Shown piece by piece: positions 1-8,877 of a DNA stretch of 64,000 bases (position 1 is its first letter; the number at the start of each line of letters is the position of its first letter). The notes below the pieces were generated by a model that worked only from the letters and a program-made list of their open reading frames with translations, made no database searches and was not told where the DNA came from. The position numbers and the translations under genes are program-made. The DNA comes from Streptomyces sp. ISL-10. GTDB lineage: Bacteria; Actinomycetota; Actinomycetes; Streptomycetales; Streptomycetaceae. The stretch spans positions 1-64,000 of the forward strand of contig NZ_JAGGOJ010000011.1 in assembly GCF_018614575.1 (NCBI RefSeq). The letters run 5' to 3'.

Positions 1-823
1 CACGACATCACACAGGCCCTAATCGGGTCGTACTAAACGGTGGTTCGCCGGGCTGGCAGGCGCGAGGTCTGACCATCAGGCCGACCAGACATCAGGAGCA
101 GCAGCTGAGCCACCGGAGACGTGACACTGAAGCTCGTTGATCGGCTGGTCACCTCGGCACCCGTCCAAGAGGATGGCACGGCGTCGTTGCGCGACGCGGC
201 CAACGAGTTCGGCGTCTGAGGCGCTTCCCTCCAAGGCCAGGCATCCGCCCGCGAGCGCGGCCGTCACGGCGGATGCCCCAAGGTCGCCGACGACGACATG
301 GCCGCCTACGCGGGCCAACGCTGTTCCCGTCCCGTAGCTCGCTCAGAAACTCGTGATTACCTCGGGCAAGGGGTGAGTGCCCCTCGGTCGCCACCGTCTA
401 CCGCATCCTCGCCGACGACGGCGCGGCCGACGGCGCCGAGTGAGCCCTGATCTACGAAAGTCGTCCCTGATTTCCCGGCCTGCGGGCAGCGGACCGGGCC
501 GCCCCCACGCCGTGACGGCCAAAGCATGCACGTTCCCTCGTCTGGTGTACGACGTGTCGAAGTGCGCCTTCGTTGTACGTGTGTGATGGCGGATGGTGAG
601 CAGCGGGTTGACGATCGCGTTGGCCCTGGGGCGGCGCTGGTCCACGGTGTGGGCTGGGCGTACGGGGGCGACCAGCTCCGCCGCATGCTGAGGAGTCGGG
701 CTGAAGACGCGATCGCCCGGCGGCTGGGCGTGCCGCCGCCTCGGTCCGTGGCCCCGCCCGACGTCTCAGCCACAGCCTGGCCCGGCTGCGTCGTGCCCGG
801 GCTCTGGCCGTAGTCTGCTTCCC
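1..823. other. gene-poor stretch before the carbonic anhydrase gene
   Basis: I see no gene I can support here. Several reading frames are open on both strands, as expected for very GC-rich DNA, but none has a family signature plus a good ribosome binding site. One short plus-strand fragment ending near 443 reads PSVATVYRILAD, which resembles the recognition helix of a resolvase-type or Fur-type HTH. It may be the tail of a decayed gene. Confidence 0.4.
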
Positions 824-1465
824 ATGGCCGATACACAGACACTTATGCCCCGTGACGCCTTCGAGATGCTGATGGTCGGCAACCAGCGGTTCGTCGCCGG
901 TTCGCCGGAGCACCCGAACCAGGACGCCGCTCGCCGTACTGAGGTCGTCCCGGCCCAGAACCCGTTCGCCGTGCTCTTCGGCTGCTCCGACTCCCGCCTG
1001 GCGGCTGAGATCATTTTCGACCGTGGGCTGGGTGACCTGTTTGTGGTCCGCACCGCCGGACACGTCGCGGGCTCGGAGGTGTTGGGCAGTATCGAGTACG
1101 GGGTGGGCGTGCTCGGCGCCCCGCTGGTGGTGGTGCTCGGTCACGATGCGTGCGGCGCGGTCGCAGCCACCCGCTCCGCCGTCGAGGACGGGACGCCGGC
1201 CGGCGGCTACGTGCGGGACGTGATCGAGCGGGTGACCCCCAGCGTGCTGGCCGCCCGCGCCGCCGGGCACACCGAGGACGCCGATTTCATCGCCGAGCAC
1301 ATCCGGCACACCATCGACCTGCTGCTGGACCGCTCCCGCGTCCTGGCGCAGGCGGTCGAAGCCGGGCAGGCCGCCGTGGTGGGACTGTCGTACCGGCTGG
1401 CCGACGGCACGGCCCGCCTGGTCACCGCCCGCGGCCTGGAGGTACCCGCAGACGCGGTTTCGTGA
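824..1465 (+). CDS. beta-class carbonic anhydrase
   Basis: Predicted cytoplasmic zinc enzyme interconverting CO2 and bicarbonate. The 213-residue length is normal for the family. The zinc ligands and catalytic dyad are visible: CSDSR at 54-58 supplies Cys54 and the Asp56/Arg58 pair, and GHDACG at 106-111 supplies His107 and Cys110. There is no signal peptide. The gene converges on the Sua5 gene downstream. A SulP-type anion transporter lies about 24 kb away in the same accessory block; many SulP proteins move bicarbonate or sulfate, so a functional link is possible but is only inference. The ribosome binding site is weak; the start was chosen because the N-terminus MADTQ-MPRDAFEML fits the family. 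Confidence 0.93.
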   Translation: MADTQTLMPRDAFEMLMVGNQRFVAGSPEHPNQDAARRTEVVPAQNPFAVLFGCSDSRLAAEIIFDRGLGDLFVVRTAGHVAGSEVLGSIEYGVGVLGAPLVVVLGHDACGAVAATRSAVEDGTPAGGYVRDVIERVTPSVLAARAAGHTEDADFIAEHIRHTIDLLLDRSRVLAQAVEAGQAAVVGLSYRLADGTARLVTARGLEVPADAVS

Positions 1466-1576
1466 TACCGGATGTTCCGCGTTCCTGAAGGTCCGGCACG
1501 ACCTCGCGCAACCGGGGTCGGACGGCATCCGGTGGGCGCTCCAGCAGGACCATCGAACGGCGTCGGCGCTGGTCGC

Positions 1577-2551
1577 TTAAGAGGGCCGGGGCCCCGCGGC
1601 GCGGCGGAGCCGGTTGGCGATCGCCACTCCCAGCCCCTCCTCCACCGGAAGGGACGCGACGATGACGTCGCACCCCCGCTGATCGAGCTCGCGCAGGAAC
1701 CCGTACAGCCCGCGCGCGTAGGGGGCCATCGAACCGGGGACCTCCACCACGGCGTGCGCCTTCACCGGGGCGCCGGCGAAGGAGGGGGGAAGGAGAACAC
1801 CGACCTGGTGCCCTAGCTCCTGCGCGAGCTCCGCTTCGGCGACGACCTTCTCGGGCTCGACGAGGACGACCCGCGCCCGCGGCGCGTAGTGTGACGGATG
1901 CTGGCCCGGCACCCGAACGCGGCTCGTGGAGTGGACCGCAAGGGGGCACCCCAGCACCGCTTCAAGGTCCTCGCGCGTCACCCCGCCAGGCCGAAGGACG
2001 CTCGGGGCATCGCCCGTGGCGTCGACGATGGTCGACTCGACGCCGACCTCACAGGGGCCGCCGTCCAGCACGAAGTCGACGGCATCACCCAGCTCCGCAC
2101 GGACGTGGTCCGCCGTTGTGGGGCTGACCGAGCCGAAGCGGTTCGCGGACGGGGCCGCCACACCGCCGCCGAAGGCCGACAGCAGCGCGAGTGCGATGGG
2201 GTGGTCGGGCACGCGCACGGCCACCGTCTCCAGGCCACCAGTTGCTTCGAGGGGCACCCGGCGACCGCGCCGCAGGACCAGCGTCAATGGCCCCGGCCAG
2301 AAGCGTTCGGCCAACAGGCGCGCGGTTGTGGGCACGTCCTCGACCCAGTCGCCCAACAGCTCAGCGCCGCCGATGTGGACGATCAGCGGGTGGGAGGGCG
2401 GGCGCCCCTTGACCTGGAAGATACGCGCGACCGCGGCGGGATCCTCGGCGTTGGCGCCCAGACCGTAGACGGTCTCGGTCGGGAAGGCCACCAGGCCCCC
2501 GGCACGCAGCACACCGGCTGCCTTCTCGACGTCACTGCTTCTTGCCGACAC
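1577..2551 (-). CDS. L-threonylcarbamoyladenylate synthase, two-domain Sua5 type
   Basis: Makes threonylcarbamoyl-AMP from threonine, bicarbonate and ATP, the first step of the t6A37 modification of ANN-decoding tRNAs. The N-terminal YrdC domain (about 5-190) carries the conserved FPTETVYGLG near residue 22, KGRPPSHPL near 49 and SANRFGSVSPT near 136. A linker with HPSHYAPR near 220 leads to the C-terminal Sua5 domain. At 324 residues it is the long Sua5 form rather than the short TsaC form. The core housekeeping enzyme is normally encoded elsewhere in Streptomyces, so this may be a second copy. It converges with the carbonic anhydrase gene. Confidence 0.93.
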   Translation of the reverse strand: MSARSSDVEKAAGVLRAGGLVAFPTETVYGLGANAEDPAAVARIFQVKGRPPSHPLIVHIGGAELLGDWVEDVPTTARLLAERFWPGPLTLVLRRGRRVPLEATGGLETVAVRVPDHPIALALLSAFGGGVAAPSANRFGSVSPTTADHVRAELGDAVDFVLDGGPCEVGVESTIVDATGDAPSVLRPGGVTREDLEAVLGCPLAVHSTSRVRVPGQHPSHYAPRARVVLVEPEKVVAEAELAQELGHQVGVLLPPSFAGAPVKAHAVVEVPGSMAPYARGLYGFLRELDQRGCDVIVASLPVEEGLGVAIANRLRRAAGPRPS

Positions 2552-3023
2552 CCTCGCATCCTCTCACTGCTTTGCTCCCCACAATCCGTGGTCCCATAGG
2601 CGCAAAACGACGGACCGAAGCCGACGGCACCGCGTGAGCCCGGACGCATGAAAGCCGTCACGGGGCACGGCGGAACACCGCCAGGCCGGCGCAGCTCAGC
2701 GTAGAACCCGCAGGCCCTACCCCGGCTGGCCGGTTAGCGCCGGTCATCGCCTGGTGCGAGCAGGCTGGTGACCTCGGCGATCGCCTCCGGCGACGGCTTG
2801 ACTCCCCGGCCTTGCCTGTCGCCGCGCTGGCCCACGCGGCAGCCATGGCACCGCGCGCCTTCGCTAGTGCCGGCAAGGTGCCTGCCGGCCTGACTGGGGG
2901 TGACTGTAGACAGGCGGCGCGCCCCATGAGGTCTCCAAGACGGCCCGCAGCGCCTCAACCGCTGGCTGGCCGATTCGCCCGGCGAGCTCTTCTTCCAGCC
3001 GTTCGAGGTGTGACGCCGTACGG
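2552..3023. other. intergenic stretch with short coding-like scraps
   Basis: No intact gene is supported. Two scraps look coding-like. A minus-strand tail ending near 2734 reads GVKPSPEAIAEVTSLLAP, and a plus-strand tail ending near 3012 reads LNRWLADSPGELFFQPFEV. Neither has a usable start. They could be leftovers of deleted genes. Confidence 0.3.
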
Positions 3024-3734
3024 CTATCCCGATGCGTCTTTGAGCCGTTCGGGGTCCAGGACGGTGATGCGTCCGCGGGCGAGCCGGATCAGGCCATGGT
3101 CGGTGAACTCGCGGAGGACCTTGGTGCAGGTCTCGCGGGAGGTACCGGCCAGCGCCGCGAGTTGTTCATGGGTGAGGGCGATCTGCGGGTGGCGGGCGCC
3201 GGGCCGCAACGGTCCCGGCTGGGGCTGGGCGGTGGTGAGGGTGGTCAAGGTGGTGGCGATGCGCTGCGCGACGGATTTGAAGACGCTGTCGGACAGGCGC
3301 TGTTCGAGGTCGGCCAGACGGCGGCCGAGGATCGCGGTGATGCGGGCGGAGATCCGCGCATCGGACAGCAGGAACCTGTGCACATCAGCGCGGCTCATGA
3401 CGCACACGACCGCGTCGTCGAGGGCCTCGGCGTAGTTGTCGTACATGCGCTGCCCGAGGAGGACCATCTCGCCGAAGATGGTGCCCGGGGTGATGATCGC
3501 GGTGGTCAGCGCCCGGCCGTCGGCGGAGACCCGGAAGATCCGTACCCGGCCCTTCTTGAGGATGAACAGCACCTCGCACGGCTGGGTCGGGGAGTACAGC
3601 ATTTCCCCGGCCGTGTAGGTCTTCATGGGTGCCGCGGCGGCGATGGCCTCCATTTCCTGCTCGGACAGGTCGCAGAAGATGTCGACCTCGGCCAGGCACC
3701 AGGTCCGCTCGGCGTCTGGACCGGCGTCGATCAT
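3024..3734 (-). CDS. Crp/Fnr family transcriptional regulator
   Basis: A 236-residue protein with the family layout. The N-terminal cyclic-nucleotide-binding-like beta barrel spans about 10-130 (FGEMVLLGQRMYDNYAEA is the phosphate-cassette region). A long dimerisation helix follows, then a C-terminal winged HTH (LTHEQLAALAGTSRETCTKVLREF, split here as about 180-205). No N-terminal Cys cluster is present, so it is not an iron-sulfur FNR. The cassette lacks the classical CRP cAMP-binding Arg-Ser pair, so the ligand is unknown. The start at 3734 has a GAGGAG ribosome binding site; longer frames upstream lack one. Four GTGA-N6-TCAC palindromes in neighbouring promoters match a CRP-type recognition helix, so it is the likely controller of the cluster. 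Confidence 0.88.
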   Translation of the reverse strand: MIDAGPDAERTWCLAEVDIFCDLSEQEMEAIAAAAPMKTYTAGEMLYSPTQPCEVLFILKKGRVRIFRVSADGRALTTAIITPGTIFGEMVLLGQRMYDNYAEALDDAVVCVMSRADVHRFLLSDARISARITAILGRRLADLEQRLSDSVFKSVAQRIATTLTTLTTAQPQPGPLRPGARHPQIALTHEQLAALAGTSRETCTKVLREFTDHGLIRLARGRITVLDPERLKDASG

Positions 3735-3849
3735 GTGATGTGTCTCCTCGCGTCGTCCCGGTGCCCAGGGCGGGGGCGCGGCTCCCCATGCCGGGCGGGC
3801 CAGCGCGTCGGCGCCCTCGCCCAGACAGTAGGGCATCGCCGCGCCGCCT

Positions 3850-3877
3850 GGGGTGCTGCCGCGCAGTGCAGCACCCC
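3850..3877. repeat. 10-bp perfect inverted repeat between membrane-protein and Crp/Fnr genes
   Basis: Arms GGGGTGCTGC and GCAGCACCCC are separated by 8 bases. It lies downstream of the membrane-protein gene and upstream of the Crp/Fnr gene, both on the minus strand. No T-run follows, so it could be a terminator hairpin, an operator, or a leader stem for the regulator. Confidence 0.5.
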
Positions 3878-3922
3878 GCGGCGGCATACCCGGGTCATTG
3901 GTTGACGCGGGCGGTATCCGGC

Positions 3923-4417
3923 TCATCTGGCGGCCGGGCCCGTCCGCTTGCCCACCACCTGAGCGATGCAGGAGAAGGTCAGACCAGCGAGCAGCCCGAA
4001 GACTAGGTGGCCGCCGAGGCTGGAGCTGGTGACGTTGTTCCATTCGAAGACCGGCATGCCCATGTTGGCAGGCATGATCCACAGCGCGCCGATGAACCAC
4101 CACACGGCGCCGTAGGCCAGCCCTAGCATGACCGCGGGTGCCATCTTCCGGGCGAACTGCCCCAGGATGGCACCGAAGGCGATGCCGGCGAAGACCGCGA
4201 TGCCCAGGTGGATCAGCCACCCGGCGAAGGCGTTGGTCGATCCGAGGAGACCGGCGACCATAGTGATCATCGCGGTGTCCATCATCGGCCGGGAGACCGA
4301 CATCCAGATGCCGAACCCGATCCCGCCGACCACACCGGCCGCGGCCCCGTAGGCCGCATAGACCGGGATGGCAGCGGTTCTCGGGGATACCTGCACGGTG
4401 GCTGTCATGATCGTCAA
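3923..4417 (-). CDS. small polytopic membrane protein
   Basis: A 164-residue integral membrane protein of unknown function. About four hydrophobic segments are visible (roughly 20-40, 48-65, 68-90 and 95-155), with alternating Gly/Ala-rich stretches. The mid-region reads WWFIGALWIMPANMGMPVFEW and is followed by a second pair of helices. There is no catalytic motif and no binding-site signature. A CRP-like palindrome lies about 65 bp upstream of its start. It is transcribed in the same direction as the Crp/Fnr gene. The start MTIMTATV follows an AGGAG-type ribosome binding site (GGAGAGGAC). Confidence 0.75.
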   Translation of the reverse strand: MTIMTATVQVSPRTAAIPVYAAYGAAAGVVGGIGFGIWMSVSRPMMDTAMITMVAGLLGSTNAFAGWLIHLGIAVFAGIAFGAILGQFARKMAPAVMLGLAYGAVWWFIGALWIMPANMGMPVFEWNNVTSSSLGGHLVFGLLAGLTFSCIAQVVGKRTGPAAR

Positions 4418-4480
4418 GTCCTCTCCTGCGCGGGATGTTTGCTTCAGCGCCGACGCTAGGAGCGGTGACGGTGCGGGTAT

Positions 4481-4494
4481 GTGAGCACGCTTAC
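4481..4494. promoter_or_regulatory. CRP-like palindrome upstream of the membrane-protein gene
   Basis: GTGAGCACGCTTAC, arms GTGAG/CTTAC with a 4-base centre. It lies in the gap between the methyltransferase stop and the membrane-protein start. One of four related sites in this cluster. Confidence 0.6.
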
Positions 4495-4520
4495 GTACGG
4501 GCCGGTAGATCGTGCGGCCG

Positions 4521-5339
4521 TCAGGGGGAATTCTCGGCGATCAGCAGGCCGTAGCCGAGGGTGCCGTCCCCCACGGCGGCGCGGGCTGCGGCGAGGACGG
4601 CTGGGGCCACTTCCAGGTCCATGCCGGCGTCGGTGAGCTTGGACGCGGCGGTCAGGCGCAGCAGGTTCAGCCTCGCCTCGATCTGGTCGATCATGCGGGT
4701 CATCGCCTGGTCGTGGCGTTCGGTGCGGATGGTGCGCAGTCCGGCGGCGGCCAGGATCTCGGCGTACTGGGCCAGCGGGCGGGCGTCGGCGATGCAGGCG
4801 ATCCGCGCGGCAAGGCCGGTCAGCTCGGGTGGGAGTCGGTCGGGGGTGGCGGTGACGTCGGTGATGCCGACCCGTCCACCGGGCCGCACGACACGGGAGA
4901 ACTCGGCTGCGGCCTGGGCCTTGTCGGGGAAGGTGCACAGGGCGCACTCGCACACCACCGCGTCGAACACGCCGCCCGGGTAGGGCAGGCGCTCGGCATC
5001 CCCGGTGGTGAACATGACCCGCTCCCCGAACCCCGCGGCTGCGGCGGCTCCTTGGGCGAGGGCGGTGTTAGCCGGGGAGTAGTCCACACCGTCCACCCGC
5101 ACACCGTAGACGTCGGCGAGGAGGAGAGCGGTGGTACCGCGGCCCGAGGCCACATCAAGAACACGGCAGTCCTCCGCCAGGCCGAGCCCATCGGTAAGGC
5201 GGCGGGTCAGGGCGGTGCCACCCGGATGGTAGGCGTCGCCCAGCAGCAGAGCGACCACATCCAAGGAGTACGCGGCGGCACAGCAGGCTTTGAGTTCATC
5301 ACCGGTCGCGACGGGCGGGCGGGCGTTCTGATCGGTCAT
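4521..5339 (-). CDS. class I SAM-dependent methyltransferase, arsenite-methyltransferase-like
   Basis: A 272-residue Rossmann methyltransferase. Motif I reads VLDVASGRGTTAL near residue 60, motif II VDGVDYS near 83, and the post-motif RVVRPGGRVGITDV near 150. Cysteines in KACCAAAY (near 19) and VVCECALC (near 130) resemble the cysteine-bearing ArsM-like branch, but the set is incomplete, so arsenic as substrate is not established. Its ATG overlaps the stop of the radical SAM gene by 4 bases (ATGA), so the two are translationally coupled and probably act on one substrate. The start at 5339 was chosen for this overlap. Confidence 0.85.
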   Translation of the reverse strand: MTDQNARPPVATGDELKACCAAAYSLDVVALLLGDAYHPGGTALTRRLTDGLGLAEDCRVLDVASGRGTTALLLADVYGVRVDGVDYSPANTALAQGAAAAAGFGERVMFTTGDAERLPYPGGVFDAVVCECALCTFPDKAQAAAEFSRVVRPGGRVGITDVTATPDRLPPELTGLAARIACIADARPLAQYAEILAAAGLRTIRTERHDQAMTRMIDQIEARLNLLRLTAASKLTDAGMDLEVAPAVLAAARAAVGDGTLGYGLLIAENSP

Positions 5340-6919
5340 CGTGCGCCCTCCTCGGCGGTCGGCTGGGGCTTTGTGCTGCGGGGGGTCTTGGAGCCGTAGG
5401 GAGTGTCGGTGAGCCGTCCGGCGAGCGGAGTCGCGTTGGGCACCACGTCCGCGACGGGGACGCCGGACATCTCGGCGCGGATCTGTTCGCGGTAGCCGAC
5501 GGAGTTGTAGGCGCAGAACGGGATGAGCCGTCCGTCGGGGGTGATCTCCTCGACGCAACATTTCATCAGCTGCTTGACGTTGAGGGTGTAGGGGTCCTGG
5601 AAGTCCTGCACGACGATCATGAACGCCTTGTCGTTCAGCTGCTTCACCGCCTCGGGCAGGTCGATCCCGCAGGCGTCCGCGCAGTCCAACGCCTCAGCGG
5701 TCGCCCGCAGTTTCTCCTCGGTGGTCTCCGTTCCCATGAAGGCGGAGGCCGACCACAGCTTCTCCAGGGCCTCGCGGATCCCGGCGTCAGGCATGACGCG
5801 GTTGGTGACGTAGTCGAGGTAGTCCTCCACGTTCAGCAGCCGTGGGATCGGCACGACGGTGCGGTTGCCCGGTGCGCCGTCCACCAGCAGGTAGGTGATG
5901 GAGCGACAGGTCGGGAAGCAGCATGGGACGGGGAAGAAGTCGCCCTTCTGGAACCAGGCGGGCCGCTGCTCGTTGATCAGCCGGATGACGTCTGGGTTGG
6001 TGAGCCGCTGCAGGGGGTCGAACTCCACGTGACGGCCCGAGTGGGTGACCGGCTGGAATGCCACCGAGCGCACGGCGGGGTGGTCGATGCCGTACTCGAT
6101 GATCGCCCCGAGCTCGTGCTCGTTCAGGCCGCGTTCGACGGCCGCGACGAGGGTGACGGTCAGGCCGGCCTCCGCGCAGTTGTCCAGGGCCCGCTGCTTG
6201 AACGTGCGCAGATCGCGGCCGCGGATCTCAAGGTGGGTGCGCTCGTCGAAGCCGTCGAACTGGAGGTAGACGTTCACCGACCGGCCCGGCACCTGGTTGC
6301 GTTTGCCCAGCTCGGCGACGAAGTTCTTGTCGGTGGCCAGGCGGATGCCGTTGGTGTTGAGGTTGACGTTCTTGATCGGGCGGGCCTGGGCGAGGTCGAT
6401 GAAGTCGAGGATGTACTTGTGGATGGTGGGTTCTCCGCCGGAGAACATCACCACCTCCGGCTCGCCCTCGGAGGCGACGAAGGCGTCGAGCATCCGCTCG
6501 CACTGCTCGTGGGTGATGGCGTAGCCGTCGCTCTGGTGGCCGGAGTCGGCGAAGCAGATCGGACAGTCCAGGTTGCAGCCGGTGTTGACCTCGATGATGC
6601 CCAGGCAGGCGTGCTGCTTGTGCTCCGGGCACAGTCCGCAGTCCGAGGGGCAGCCGTCCTTCACCTCGGTCTGGAAGGTGAGGGGGATCGTGCCGGGCTT
6701 GTTGAAGCGGGCCGAGGACAGGTACTCCTCGGCATCCCCGTACACCAGGGCCTCGAATTCGCCGTGCTCGCGGCACCGTTTGCGCAGATAGACCTTGTTG
6801 TCACGGATGTTGACCTGCGCGTCGACGGGCGTCTTGCACATCGGGCAGATCGACTTGGTGAACTCGACGAACACCTCGTCCCGGTCCGCCTTGCGCCGGG
6901 GCGCTGGTGCCTGGGTCAT
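5336..6919 (-). CDS. radical SAM enzyme of the Tes/MJ0619-like class
   Basis: A 527-residue enzyme. The N-terminal zinc-ribbon-like region contains CPMC near 21, the CREHGEF element and CPSDCGLCPEH. The radical SAM cluster follows as CNLDCPIC (CX3CX2C) near 120, with the SAM-binding FSGGEPTIH near 162. The N-terminal CPxC / C-x-x-HG / CPxDCGLC pattern ahead of the cluster typifies archaeal tetraether-lipid synthase (Tes) and the methyltransferase MJ0619, so C-C bond formation or methylation at an unactivated carbon is likely. The bacterial substrate is unknown. The start at 6919 has a GAGAGGAG ribosome binding site. It is followed by an overlapping methyltransferase gene and preceded by MerT-like and MauE-like genes. 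Confidence 0.85.
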   Translation of the reverse strand: MTQAPAPRRKADRDEVFVEFTKSICPMCKTPVDAQVNIRDNKVYLRKRCREHGEFEALVYGDAEEYLSSARFNKPGTIPLTFQTEVKDGCPSDCGLCPEHKQHACLGIIEVNTGCNLDCPICFADSGHQSDGYAITHEQCERMLDAFVASEGEPEVVMFSGGEPTIHKYILDFIDLAQARPIKNVNLNTNGIRLATDKNFVAELGKRNQVPGRSVNVYLQFDGFDERTHLEIRGRDLRTFKQRALDNCAEAGLTVTLVAAVERGLNEHELGAIIEYGIDHPAVRSVAFQPVTHSGRHVEFDPLQRLTNPDVIRLINEQRPAWFQKGDFFPVPCCFPTCRSITYLLVDGAPGNRTVVPIPRLLNVEDYLDYVTNRVMPDAGIREALEKLWSASAFMGTETTEEKLRATAEALDCADACGIDLPEAVKQLNDKAFMIVVQDFQDPYTLNVKQLMKCCVEEITPDGRLIPFCAYNSVGYREQIRAEMSGVPVADVVPNATPLAGRLTDTPYGSKTPRSTKPQPTAEEGAR

Positions 6920-6950
6920 CGAGGAACTCCTCTCCCGTAGGGGCAGCCGT

Positions 6951-7259
6951 TCAGCGGTGGTCACCGGCCGGATCGACTTCTTCGCGTGGCTGGGGCTCGG
7001 CCGGTACGGTCGGGCAGCAGTCGTCCGGTCCGGCGCCCCTGCGGCCACGGGCCCGGCAGCGCAGGGCGTAGCCGGTGCCGGCGAGGAGTATCACCGCGCC
7101 GACGGCGATCACCCACGGGTTGGCCAGCGCCCCGCCGACGGTGCCGAGTGCCCCGCCGGCCACGAGCAGCGGGCCCGCGCAGCACACCACCATCACCAGT
7201 CCGGCACCTACGGCCGCCGCCATGCCGCCGAGACCGGAACGTTCACGGGACACCGACAC
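6951..7259 (-). CDS. small MerT-like membrane protein
   Basis: A 102-residue protein with two hydrophobic segments (about 12-38 and 45-65). The first carries a vicinal VVCCAGP motif, and the cytoplasmic tail has DDCC near 80. Paired cysteines in the first helix followed by Gly/Pro are characteristic of MerT-type mercuric transport proteins, but the third helix is missing, so a thiol-redox or metal-relay role is equally possible. It overlaps the MauE-like gene upstream by 17 bases and sits in the same minus-strand operon as the radical SAM gene. Confidence 0.65.
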   Translation of the reverse strand: MSVSRERSGLGGMAAAVGAGLVMVVCCAGPLLVAGGALGTVGGALANPWVIAVGAVILLAGTGYALRCRARGRRGAGPDDCCPTVPAEPQPREEVDPAGDHR

Positions 7260-7719
7260 CGCGGCTCGCCTCCTCCCGGTCGGTGTGCGAAGGAGCGGGC
7301 GCCCGGCGGGCGGAGTGGATCAGCACGGCGGCGTACAGCAAGGTCAGGGCGTCCTGGAACAGCACAAACCAGCTCAGCCGCTGCGTGAGGTAGATGCCGA
7401 AGCAGCCGCAGTTGTCCACCCCCAGTCCCCGCGCGTACGCCTGCACAGCCAGCAGCGACCACACCAGAGACACGCCCGCGTACACCCACACCGGCGCCAG
7501 GGCCTTGGATCGCGGGCGGCCCAGGAACCAGATCCCGCACACCAGCTCCCCCGCGATCAGCGCCGCGGCCAGCACGGTCGCGGCGCCATCGGCCGGCAGC
7601 CCGTACGCGGCCAGAATGCGCGGCATGTGCTCGAAGGAGGCGAGCTGGCCGAGGGCCATCGCCGTGTATACCGTCCCGAGCACGATCCTGAGCACCATGA
7701 TCCGACCGTAGGCCGCCAC
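7243..7719 (-). CDS. MauE/DoxX family redox-associated membrane protein
   Basis: A 158-residue protein with four membrane helices in the MauE/DoxX arrangement. FLGRPRSKALAP lies in the loop after helix 2. NCGCFG near residue 102 in the last loop is the cysteine motif by which MauE-type proteins are thought to handle disulfides or thiol electron transfer. It is the first gene of the minus-strand operon (MauE-MerT-like-radical SAM-methyltransferase). A CRP-like palindrome lies 15 bp upstream of the start, in the divergent promoter shared with the DUF3179 gene. An internal ATG at residue 8 is an alternative start. Confidence 0.8.
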   Translation of the reverse strand: MAAYGRIMVLRIVLGTVYTAMALGQLASFEHMPRILAAYGLPADGAATVLAAALIAGELVCGIWFLGRPRSKALAPVWVYAGVSLVWSLLAVQAYARGLGVDNCGCFGIYLTQRLSWFVLFQDALTLLYAAVLIHSARRAPAPSHTDREEASRGVGVP

Positions 7720-7733
7720 AGAGAGCGAGAACT

Positions 7734-7747
7734 GTAAGCGCGCTCAC
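7734..7747. promoter_or_regulatory. CRP-like palindrome in the MauE / DUF3179 divergent promoter
   Basis: GTAAGCGCGCTCAC, arms GTAAG/CTCAC around CGCG. It is placed between two divergently transcribed genes, where one bound regulator could control both operons. Confidence 0.6.
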
Positions 7748-7842
7748 CGAACCGTCCCCCCGATCCGGGCACGATCAGAGGTGTGAAGCGGTGTTCTCCC
7801 GCCGTGCGAGCCGGTGTCCCGAGCCGTTTCGGGAGGTGCCAG

Positions 7843-8877
7843 GTGAACGGTCCACAGTCCCCCCGCCCGTCACGGCGGCAGGCCATCAAGGGTGCCGGAG
7901 TGATCGGGGGCGTCGTCGTTCTGCTCGTGGGCGGGGGTGTGATCGGCTGGCAGACCCTCGCCGATCGGCCGTCCGCGCCGGTGACGGCCGTGCAGGCGGG
8001 CCAGGATCCGTCGTTGGAGGCGCTCGCCGATTCGGCGTTGTCCGGCGGGCCGGGCAAGGACGGCATCCCCTCCATAGACACGCCCCGGCTCGTGTCGGCG
8101 AGCGAGGCCGACTTCCTCGACGACGACGATCCGGTCTTCGGGCTGGAGTACCACGGCCAGGTGAGGGCCTACCCCCAGCTGGTCCTGGTGTGGCACGAGA
8201 TCGTCAACGACACCGTCGGCGGCGAACCGCTCGCGGTCACCTACTGCCCGCTGACCGGCACGGTCATCGGATTCTCCGCCCCGCCCGGCGTCCAGGACCT
8301 GACGTTCGGCACCACCGGCAAACTCGTCAACTCCAACCTCCTGATGTACGACCGGCAGACCGGATCCCAGTGGCCGCAGCTGCTCGGTCAGGCGGTGAGC
8401 GGCCCGCTCAAGGGCACCCGGCTGGACACCGTCCCTTTGGTGTGGACGACGTGGAAGCAGTGGCGCACCGCGCACCCCGACACGGCGGTGCTGTCCACCG
8501 ATACCGGCGCACTGCGCTCGTACGGCAGCGACCCGTACGGCTCCTACGACTCCTATCCGGACCGGGGCGGCTACTACGCGAAGGGTCGGCCGATCTTCCC
8601 CGTCCTGGCCACGAGTGACCGCTTCGCCGACAAGGACGTCGTCATCGGCGTGCGGGTCGGCAGTGAGCGGCTGGCCATCCACAAGGACCTTGTCCGGACG
8701 AACCGGATCGTGCGGGCGGAGGTCGGCGGCACGCGGGTGGAGGCGCGCTGGGACGACCAACTTGGCACCGCCCGCGTCGTGCAGCAGGTCGGGGATCGGT
8801 GGGAACCGGCGGACTTCCTCGACGCCATGTGGTTCGCCTGGTACGCCTTCTATCCCAACAGCCAGGTGCGGACATGA
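7843..8877 (+). CDS. DUF3179 domain protein, membrane-anchored
   Basis: About 344 residues. An Arg-rich N-terminus is followed by a hydrophobic segment (IKGAGVIGGVVVLLVGGG, about 13-32), giving an extracytoplasmic protein. The rest matches DUF3179: YHGQVRAYPQLVLVWHEIVND, GGEPLAVTYCPLTGT with a conserved Cys, and W-rich C-terminal blocks ending in DAMWFAWYAFYP. Function is unknown in the family; the conserved YCPLTGT suggests a metal- or cofactor-linked site. The GTG at 7843 was preferred over one at 7783 because GGGAGG precedes it at good spacing. Its stop overlaps the next start (ATGA). Confidence 0.8.
   Translation: MNGPQSPRPSRRQAIKGAGVIGGVVVLLVGGGVIGWQTLADRPSAPVTAVQAGQDPSLEALADSALSGGPGKDGIPSIDTPRLVSASEADFLDDDDPVFGLEYHGQVRAYPQLVLVWHEIVNDTVGGEPLAVTYCPLTGTVIGFSAPPGVQDLTFGTTGKLVNSNLLMYDRQTGSQWPQLLGQAVSGPLKGTRLDTVPLVWTTWKQWRTAHPDTAVLSTDTGALRSYGSDPYGSYDSYPDRGGYYAKGRPIFPVLATSDRFADKDVVIGVRVGSERLAIHKDLVRTNRIVRAEVGGTRVEARWDDQLGTARVVQQVGDRWEPADFLDAMWFAWYAFYPNSQVRT

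Noticed and set aside
2658..2958. Open minus-strand frames of 70-90 codons between the Sua5 and Crp/Fnr genes
   Set aside because: Arg/Ala-rich composition, no ribosome binding site and no family pattern; only a short tail looks coding-like.
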